Position numbers and translations under genes: made by a program. Of a DNA stretch of 64,000 bases, positions 62,443 to 64,000 are shown piece by piece. Location of the stretch: positions 124,001-188,000 of the forward strand of contig JAAEQC010000033.1 in the NCBI GenBank assembly GCA_024231905.1, in the 5' to 3' direction. Below the pieces are notes generated by a model that did no database searches, was not told the DNA's origin, and worked only from the letters and a program-made list of their open reading frames with translations. Position 1 is the stretch's first letter. Each line of letters starts with the position of its first letter. The DNA is from a bacterium. Its GTDB lineage: Bacteria > Krumholzibacteriota > Krumholzibacteriia > LZORAL124-64-63.

Positions 62443-64000
62443 ATGTGCCGACCCCGTCTGCTCTTCGTGCTCCTGATCGTTCTTTCAGCCCCGGGTTCGG
62501 CCATGGCCGCTGACCGCGTCACCGGCGAACCCTTCGCCACCCGCAGCGAAGTCATCGCCCCCCACGCCATGGCCGCCACCAGCCAGCCTCTGGCCACCCA
62601 GATCGCCCTGGAGATCCTGCGCCTGGGCGGCAGCGCCGTGGACGCGACCATCGCCGCCAACGCCGCGCTGGGGTTGATGGAGCCCACGGGCTGCGGCATC
62701 GGCGGTGATCTCTTCGCCATGGTCTGGGATCCCGGCGAAGAGAAGCTCCACGGTCTGAACGCCAGCGGCCGCTCGCCGCGATCCCTCACCCTGGCCGAGT
62801 TCACCGAACGCGGCCTGGAGCACGTCCCCGCCTTCGGGGTACTGCCCATCAGTGTGCCCGGCTGCGTGGACGGTTGGTTCGAACTCCACGACCGGTTCGG
62901 TAAGCTGCCCATGGACCAGGTGCTGGCTCCGGCCATCCGCTACTGCCGCGACGGCTTTCCCGTGAGCGAACTCATCGCCCACTACTGGCAGTTGAGCGTC
63001 GCCGGCCGCGCCGACCATCCGTTCTTCCTGGAGACCTTCACCCGGGACGGCCGCGCCCCCGTGAAAGGCGAGATGTGGACCAACGAGCCCCTGGCCCGCA
63101 CCTACGAGACCATCGCCGAGCACGGCCGCGACGCCTTCTACCGGGGCGACCTGGCCCGGGTCATCGCCCGCACGGTGGGACAGGCCGGCGGTTTCCTGGA
63201 ATACGAGGACCTGGACGGCCACCGGAGCGAGTGGGTGGAGCCCGTCTCGACCGACTACCGGGGCGTCGACGTGTGGGAACTGCCCCCCAACGGCCAGGGC
63301 ATCGCCGCCCTGCAGATCCTCAACATCATGGAGGGCTTCGACGTGGCCGGCCTGGGCTTCGGCAGCCCCGAATACGTGCACGCCTTCGTGGAAGCCAAGA
63401 AGCTGGCCTTCGCCGACCGGGCGCGCTTCTACGCGGACATGGATTTCGCCGACGTACCGGTCGACGAACTCATCAGCAAGGAATACGCGGCGCGGCGGCG
63501 GGCGGAGATCGACCCGTTCCGGGCCGCCCGCAGCGTGGACGCCGGCAATCCCGCCTTGCGCCAGGGCGACACCATCTACCTGACCGTGGCCGACAGCGAT
63601 GGCATGATGGTCTCCTTCATCCAGAGCAACTACCGGGGCATGGGCTCGGGCGTGTGCCCGGAAGGCCTGGGCTTCGGCCTCCAGGACCGGGGCGAGTTGT
63701 TCACCCTCGAGCCGGGGCAGGCCAACACCTACGCCCCGGGCAAGCGACCCTTCCACACCATCATCCCGGCCTTCGCCACCCGGAACGGGGAGCCTTGGCT
63801 CAGCTTCGGGGTCATGGGCGGCGGCACCCAGCCCCAGGCCCACGCCCAGATCATCATGAACCTGGTGGACTTCGGCATGAACCTGCAGGAAGCCGGTGAC
63901 GCCCCGCGCATGCTCCACTGGGGCGGCAACGAGCCCACGGGCCGCACCATGAACGACGGGGGCAATGTGGCCCTGGAAACGGGTATCCCCTACGCCACCC
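62443..64000 (+). CDS. ggt: gamma-glutamyltransferase (partial, cut by right edge)
   Basis: 519 residues visible; the gene runs off the window. Signal peptide MCRPRLLFVLLIVLSAPGSAM, then the large-subunit start SEVIAPHAMAATSQPLAT and PTGCGIGGDLF. The processing/nucleophile region is GDTIYLTVADSDG (375-387), where Ntn-type self-cleavage precedes a Thr. MGGGTQPQAHAQI of the small subunit is also present. The active-site pattern is the YwrD-like variety rather than TTHYS, so glutathione need not be the natural substrate. GGGAGG precedes the ATG at 62443. Probably periplasmic. Confidence 0.9.
   Translation, partial: MCRPRLLFVLLIVLSAPGSAMAADRVTGEPFATRSEVIAPHAMAATSQPLATQIALEILRLGGSAVDATIAANAALGLMEPTGCGIGGDLFAMVWDPGEEKLHGLNASGRSPRSLTLAEFTERGLEHVPAFGVLPISVPGCVDGWFELHDRFGKLPMDQVLAPAIRYCRDGFPVSELIAHYWQLSVAGRADHPFFLETFTRDGRAPVKGEMWTNEPLARTYETIAEHGRDAFYRGDLARVIARTVGQAGGFLEYEDLDGHRSEWVEPVSTDYRGVDVWELPPNGQGIAALQILNIMEGFDVAGLGFGSPEYVHAFVEAKKLAFADRARFYADMDFADVPVDELISKEYAARRRAEIDPFRAARSVDAGNPALRQGDTIYLTVADSDGMMVSFIQSNYRGMGSGVCPEGLGFGLQDRGELFTLEPGQANTYAPGKRPFHTIIPAFATRNGEPWLSFGVMGGGTQPQAHAQIIMNLVDFGMNLQEAGDAPRMLHWGGNEPTGRTMNDGGNVALETGIPYAT

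Overview
This is a strongly GC-rich bacterial chromosome segment, densely coding, with intrinsic terminators and frequent GTG and TTG starts. Four secreted proteins (8646-10028, 15798-17021, 17094-19028, 25715-27763) end in the roughly 80-residue FlgD/T9SS-like module, three of them carrying PNPFNP. That module is typical of the FCB superphylum and GC-rich relatives such as Krumholzibacteriota, Eisenbacteria and Latescibacterota. The lineage is an inference, because no rRNA or ribosomal protein is present. A TonB-dependent receptor, a TolC-type channel and an MtrB-like porin show a diderm envelope. I saw no tRNA, rRNA, CRISPR array, insertion sequence or prophage.

Layout. 1-6.5 kb: a frameshifted exported protein, the cysK-cysE pair, a potassium channel, a DUF1573/rhodanese-like/MauE operon and a 2[4Fe-4S] ferredoxin. 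6.5-12.3 kb: a minus-strand run under a cobalamin riboswitch holding btuB, a secreted beta-propeller resembling BtuG, a PduO-type adenosyltransferase, an ECF sigma/anti-sigma pair and a YbjQ protein. 12.3-22 kb: Dus, a ferritin-like protein, a mitochondrial-type citrate synthase, a secreted MBL-fold protein and a five-gene minus run (RluA, thioredoxin, LhgO, PAP2, Lys-C-like protease). 22-35 kb: mainly enzymes (prolyl oligopeptidase, M1 aminopeptidase, GAPDH, TGS-linked nucleoside kinase, ElbB, a ParA-like ATPase, a Tdh-like dehydrogenase).

Two genes read through UGA. At 35036-35260 lies a SelW-like (Rdx) selenoprotein with a CxxU motif. At 42673-44946 an MtrB/PioB-like outer-membrane barrel is interrupted by one in-frame UGA (codon 604). 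Each UGA is followed, after exactly 21 nt, by GGU at the tip of a short hairpin, as expected of a bacterial SECIS element. The barrel belongs to a divergent extracellular-electron-transfer cluster (39117-44946). An 11-heme cytochrome c fused to a b-type membrane domain resembles CbcL and would take electrons from quinol. A decaheme DmsE/MtrA-type cytochrome would carry them across the periplasm, and the barrel would form the outer-membrane conduit. A selenoprotein in that barrel family would, as far as I know, be new.

45-64 kb: an aminotransferase, a LysM/DUF4015 protein, a membrane protein overlapping exonuclease III at its 3' end, and a cusCBA-type metal efflux operon with a sigma-54-type promoter. 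Divergent from that operon is a histidine kinase/sigma-54 activator pair. A cation diffusion facilitator, a five-LysM amidase and a gamma-glutamyltransferase cut by the window edge follow.
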